The notes under the pieces were generated by a model, which was not told the DNA's origin, ran no database searches, and worked only from the letters and a program-made list of their open reading frames with translations. Shown in pieces: positions 60,410 to 64,000 of a stretch of 64,000 nt of DNA. A program made the translations under genes and the position numbers. Source of the stretch: Bacteroidota bacterium (lineage in GTDB: Bacteria > Bacteroidota > Ignavibacteria > UBA10030 > UBA8401); NCBI GenBank assembly GCA_041658205.1, contig JBBAAO010000001.1, forward strand, positions 1,302,001 through 1,366,000, read 5' to 3'. Positions within the stretch are counted from its first letter, which is position 1, and the number at the start of each line of letters is the position of its first letter.

Positions 60410-62071
60410 ATGAATTTAAAACAAAGAGCACTTCGTCTTCCCCCAAAAAAAATTTCTCAAAAACTGATTCTATCCTTCACGTTGATTATGACAATCGTTG
60501 GAATTATCTCCAGCTACATTCATGTCAAAACACAGGAGAAACAATTACTCGAAGCGATGATGCTTGGCGCTGATCAATTGTCCGGAAGTATTTCGAGTGC
60601 TACATGGCATGCTATGCTCGCCGATCAAAGGGAGTCTGCTTATCAAACAATGGAAACGATTGCGCAAAAACAGGGGATAACAAGAATACGGATCTTCAAT
60701 AAAGAAGGGAGGATCATGTATTCGACGGCAAAATCTGACACCGGTAGCGTGGACAAATATGCAGAAGCCTGTTTTATGTGTCACTCTGCAGAACAGCCTT
60801 TGGTAAAAGTAGATGTTCCTTCACGGGCAAGAGTCTATACTACCACTGAAAATATTCGAACTCTTTCAATGATCACCCCAATTTATAACGAACCATCATG
60901 CACGGAAGCAGATTGTCATGCACACCCAACATCTCAGAATGTGCTGGGAGTTCTTGATGTCTCGATGACACTGGAAATGGTAGATACAGAAATGGCACAA
61001 TTGCAGCTTCGAGTGATTATCATCTCATTTTCAATTGTTATTATCATGAGTTTATTCATTATCTATTTCACCAAACATTTTATTGATGCACCTATCCAAC
61101 ATTTAATAGCGGGAACACATGCTGTTAGTGAAATGCAATTGGATAAACCGATTATAATTGAATCGAGCGAAGAACTAGGAGAGTTGGCCCGTTCATTCGA
61201 TGTCATGCGGGTCAGATTGAAACAAGCTCTTGAAGAAATCAATCAGTTCACCGAAGGACTTGAAATGAAAATTAAACAACGCGCAGATCAATTAAAGGTT
61301 GCACATCAAAAAATATTGCAAAGCGATCGGTTGGCTTCTCTGGGACAATTATCCGCCAGTGTAGCGCATGAGATCAACAATCCAGTCTCCGGAGTACTTA
61401 ATCTGGCAATGCTTATGCAGCGAATTATGAAAGAAGACGGTGTTCCCAAAGAACGGGTGGAAGAATTCAGAAAATATCTTTCCCAAGTTGTAAACGAAAC
61501 TGCGCGCGTCGGAAGGATTGTGCAAGATCTGCTTGCATTCTCTCGGCGGTCAAAACCGTTTCGAGCGAAAATTGATTTTAATACAATGATCAAATCGACA
61601 CTCAATCTTTTAGATCATAAAATTAAACTATCGGGAGTGAAGATTGAATTGTATTTACAGCACGATCTACCAACCGTTCACTGCGACGGATCGCAAATGC
61701 AGCAAGTGGTGATCAATTTAATTATGAATGGTGCAGAAGCCGCGCAAGGGAAACAGAACGGTACTGTAAGTGTAACAACACGCATGCATATCCAGCAGGA
61801 TCAATTAGAATTCATCGTGTCTGATAATGGAGATGGAATTCCGGAGGAAAACATTTCCAAAATATTCAGCCCCTTCTTCACAACAAAAGGTGAAGGAAAA
61901 GGAGTTGGTCTTGGTTTGGCTGTCGTCTTTGGCATTATTGAAGCGCACAAGGGAGATATTGATGTGAAGAGTGAACGCAATCAAGGGACAACATTTACTG
62001 TAGCGCTTCCGTTTAATGAAACAGCGACACCAAAAAATAATGAATTGGAAAAAACAGGAACAGCAGTGTGA
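60410..62071 (+). CDS. Sensor histidine kinase with c-type heme motifs in the sensor region
   Basis: A protein of 553 residues. Two membrane segments (about 17-37 and 200-222) flank a periplasmic sensor of ~160 residues that contains ACFMCHSAEQP (CxxCH heme motif) and, later, SCTEADCHAHP (C-x4-CH, a possible second heme site). A HAMP domain, a coiled coil, and the kinase core follow: H-box SVAHEINNPVSGVL, N-box QVVINLIMNGAEAA, G-boxes SDNGDGIPEENI and TTKGEGKGVGLGLAVVFG. It would sense redox state or gas through heme and signal to the NtrC-type regulator two genes downstream. It overlaps the next gene by 4 nt (GTGA). Confidence 0.9.
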   Translation: MNLKQRALRLPPKKISQKLILSFTLIMTIVGIISSYIHVKTQEKQLLEAMMLGADQLSGSISSATWHAMLADQRESAYQTMETIAQKQGITRIRIFNKEGRIMYSTAKSDTGSVDKYAEACFMCHSAEQPLVKVDVPSRARVYTTTENIRTLSMITPIYNEPSCTEADCHAHPTSQNVLGVLDVSMTLEMVDTEMAQLQLRVIIISFSIVIIMSLFIIYFTKHFIDAPIQHLIAGTHAVSEMQLDKPIIIESSEELGELARSFDVMRVRLKQALEEINQFTEGLEMKIKQRADQLKVAHQKILQSDRLASLGQLSASVAHEINNPVSGVLNLAMLMQRIMKEDGVPKERVEEFRKYLSQVVNETARVGRIVQDLLAFSRRSKPFRAKIDFNTMIKSTLNLLDHKIKLSGVKIELYLQHDLPTVHCDGSQMQQVVINLIMNGAEAAQGKQNGTVSVTTRMHIQQDQLEFIVSDNGDGIPEENISKIFSPFFTTKGEGKGVGLGLAVVFGIIEAHKGDIDVKSERNQGTTFTVALPFNETATPKNNELEKTGTAV

Positions 62072-62637
62072 AATCGATCTATCTTGCACCATTTGGAATG
62101 ATTGATGAAGAAGCGATGTCTACACTCGAAACTTCTCTTTGGCAGATTTTCGGTTTTGACATTAAGCGATTACCCGTTCTACCGGAACCGGAGTATGCAT
62201 TGGATCAAAAAACGAAACAATACAATTCGACGTTGATATTAAAAGACCTTCTGCGTCGTGTGCCGAATGATGCTGTGAGAGTACTTGGGATAACGCAATG
62301 CGACTTATTTATTCCCATGCTTAGTTTTGTATTTGGTCACGCACAAGTGAATGGGCCGGTTGCGGTTATTTCTCTGGCGCGACTGCATCAACAGTTTTAT
62401 CATCTGCCGGAGAATAAACTTCTGTTCATACGCAGAATGATGAAAGAAGCCGTCCACGAGCTCGGACATACATTCGGTTTAGTTCATTGTTCGGATACAC
62501 AATGTGCAATGTCATTATCAAACGCTATTCAACAGGTTGACAAAAAAACAGAAGAGTTATGCGCAAACTGTTCCATACTCTTCGATGAAATCAGTAAACA
62601 TATTCGCCGTGAGAACGGCATGGAGATAGTACAATGA
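62068..62637 (+). CDS. Archaemetzincin-type zinc metalloprotease
   Basis: A protein of 189 residues started at GTG 62068. The archaemetzincin signature is complete: HELGHTFGLVHCSDTQCAM, with three His zinc ligands and the two following cysteines, and a later CANC pair that adds to a second zinc site. The N-terminal half matches the family (IYLAPFGMIDEEAM, VLGITQCDLFIPMLSFVFGHAQ, VAVISLARL). Archaemetzincins are peptidases with poorly known substrates. Its genetic coupling (4-nt overlaps on both sides) to a kinase and response regulator is unusual and suggests a role in this signalling pathway. Confidence 0.9.
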   Translation: MKSIYLAPFGMIDEEAMSTLETSLWQIFGFDIKRLPVLPEPEYALDQKTKQYNSTLILKDLLRRVPNDAVRVLGITQCDLFIPMLSFVFGHAQVNGPVAVISLARLHQQFYHLPENKLLFIRRMMKEAVHELGHTFGLVHCSDTQCAMSLSNAIQQVDKKTEELCANCSILFDEISKHIRRENGMEIVQ

Positions 62638-63995
62638 AAAAGTTATGGAATATTATGGTAGTGGACGACGAAGAAGTGATGCGTGAATCTCTTGCGGCAT
62701 GGCTGCGAGAAGATGGCTATTCGGTCGATACCGCGGAATCCGGCAGAGATGCCATCGAAAAGACAAAACTGAAAGAGTATGCCATCTATTTTATTGATTT
62801 AAAAATGCCCGGCGGTCATGACGGAATCGAAACCATGATGGAAATACGTAAAATTCAATCTGAAGCGTCCATCATAATTGTCACAGCATATGCAACTGTC
62901 GATACGGCCATCACGGCGATGAAGGAAGGGGCACAGGAGTATATAGTTAAACCATGTAACCCAGAGGAAATCTCTTTGTTGGTTAGTCGCATCATAAAAA
63001 TTAAAAACCTCCAGCGAGAAAATTCCATTCTTAGAAAAAAATTATCAAAACAATATAATTTCTGCGACATCATCAGCAAAAATCCGAAAATGATGGAAAT
63101 CTTTGGCTTAATCAAAGAAGTGGCTAGTTTGCGAAGCACAGTGATGATACAGGGAGAAAGCGGAACAGGAAAAGAATTAATAGCCCGCGCCATTCATTTT
63201 GCCGGGGACAGAGCCGGTAAACCATTCGTGGGAGTTTCATGTGCGGCTTTAACGGAATCATTATTAGAGTCTGAATTGTTCGGACATGAAAAAGGTTCGT
63301 TTACCGGAGCAACAGGACAAAAGAAGGGAAAATTTGAAATTGCTGAAGGAGGGACAATTTTTCTTGATGAGATCGGTGATATTTCACCGAAGCTGCAATT
63401 GAATTTACTCCGGATTTTACAGGAGAGAAATTTTTATCGTGTCGGTGGCACGGAACAAATAAATGTGGATGTACGGGTGATAGCTGCAACCAACAGAAAT
63501 CTTGAAGAAGCAGTGCGCGACGGAAAATTCCGGGACGATCTGTTCTACAGACTGAATGTGATCAATATTCATCTCCCCCCGCTGCGTGACAGACGGGAGG
63601 ATATTCCGCTGTTGGTGCATAACTTTATCGAGCATATCGGTCCGGAATTGTGCCGGGAAGTCCACGATATTTCTGAAGGAGCAATGAAAATATTATTGAG
63701 TCATCAATGGCCCGGGAATGTACGGGAATTGGAAAATGCTGTTGAACGTGCAATTGTTACTTGCAAAACTAAGATACTGATGGAAGAGGATTTTGGATTT
63801 CTCAACGTACATGGAAATGAAAGGAAACAATGGGATATTCCTGTTGAATTAACATTGGACGAAATTGAGAATCAGGCGATAACAGCCACACTGCAGCGAA
63901 CACATGGCAATATCAAAGAAGCATCGACAATTCTGGGTGTAGATCGCTCGACATTGTATGACAGGATTAAAAAGTACAATCTTCCAAGAAATTGA
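62634..63995 (+). CDS. NtrC-family sigma-54-dependent response regulator
   Basis: A protein of 453 residues. Receiver domain: MVVDDEEVMRESL with acidic pocket, phospho-acceptor Asp in YFIDLKMPG, TAYATVDTA and IVKPC. AAA+ domain (about 140-380): Walker A GESGTGKE, sigma-54-contact loop GSFTGA, Walker B GTIFLDEIGD, and the arginine-finger region. The C-terminal Fis-type helix-turn-helix is GNIKEASTILGVDRSTLYDRIKKY. It would activate transcription by RNA polymerase-sigma-54, fitting the promoter at 60361 and the possible one at 60014. It overlaps the archaemetzincin gene by 4 nt. Confidence 0.95.
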   Translation: MKKLWNIMVVDDEEVMRESLAAWLREDGYSVDTAESGRDAIEKTKLKEYAIYFIDLKMPGGHDGIETMMEIRKIQSEASIIIVTAYATVDTAITAMKEGAQEYIVKPCNPEEISLLVSRIIKIKNLQRENSILRKKLSKQYNFCDIISKNPKMMEIFGLIKEVASLRSTVMIQGESGTGKELIARAIHFAGDRAGKPFVGVSCAALTESLLESELFGHEKGSFTGATGQKKGKFEIAEGGTIFLDEIGDISPKLQLNLLRILQERNFYRVGGTEQINVDVRVIAATNRNLEEAVRDGKFRDDLFYRLNVINIHLPPLRDRREDIPLLVHNFIEHIGPELCREVHDISEGAMKILLSHQWPGNVRELENAVERAIVTCKTKILMEEDFGFLNVHGNERKQWDIPVELTLDEIENQAITATLQRTHGNIKEASTILGVDRSTLYDRIKKYNLPRN

Positions 63996-64000
63996 ACTGT

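Overview
The window reads as chromosomal DNA of a Bacteroidota/Ignavibacteria-like bacterium. It is AT-rich and encodes several secreted proteins ending in the type IX secretion (T9SS) sorting domain (QNYPNPFNP signature and a C-terminal KKM(I/L)LIK-like end), a PorV/PorQ-type barrel, a TonB-dependent receptor and multiheme respiratory proteins. No taxonomic marker gene is present, so this is inference from gene content.

Left end (1-5.9 kb): a T9SS esterase on the minus strand, an unknown protein, a tRNA-Thr(CGT) with a strong terminator, a DUF6629-like membrane protein, a YgjP-type metallopeptidase and a TlpA-like thioredoxin.

Central locus (6.1-38.9 kb): a large, mostly co-directional cluster that looks like one catabolic system. 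A LacI-family regulator with a pair of operators is followed by a TonB-dependent receptor, a secreted partner, a PorV/PorQ barrel, a ribokinase, LVIVD- and NHL-propeller T9SS proteins, an NHL-esterase fusion and a secreted serine hydrolase. Then comes a tightly coupled set: two sugar ABC permeases, a binding protein, four consecutive ADP-ribosylglycohydrolase (ARH) family proteins (one lacking key metal ligands), a CitD-CitE fusion, CitF and a GH127-like beta-L-arabinofuranosidase. The theme is uptake and hydrolysis of furanosyl (ribosyl or arabinosyl) compounds; the link to a citrate-lyase-type enzyme is unexplained and is the best candidate here for an undescribed system.

Middle (39-52.8 kb): a DEDDh exonuclease, an Ig-like lipoprotein, a SpoIIE/RsbU phosphatase, a DUF5916/CBM9 outer membrane protein, an Uup-type ABC-F ATPase, a 55-residue zinc ribbon, a T9SS phosphatase-like protein whose tail is paralogous to that of the first gene, a beta-lactamase-fold hydrolase and a VF530 protein. 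Intergenic gaps here are filled with dispersed hairpin repeats.

Right end (52.9-64 kb): a seven-gene minus-strand operon for a membrane respiratory complex (small membrane protein, Cys-rich GcvH-like protein, pentaheme cytochrome c, TAT-exported molybdopterin oxidoreductase, four-cluster ferredoxin, NrfD subunit, membrane-anchored GcvH-like protein). Divergent from it is a three-gene operon with 4-nt overlaps: a histidine kinase with c-type heme motifs in its sensor region, an archaemetzincin, and an NtrC-type sigma-54 activator. A good -24/-12 sigma-54 promoter precedes the kinase and a weaker one precedes the respiratory operon, suggesting redox-controlled respiration.
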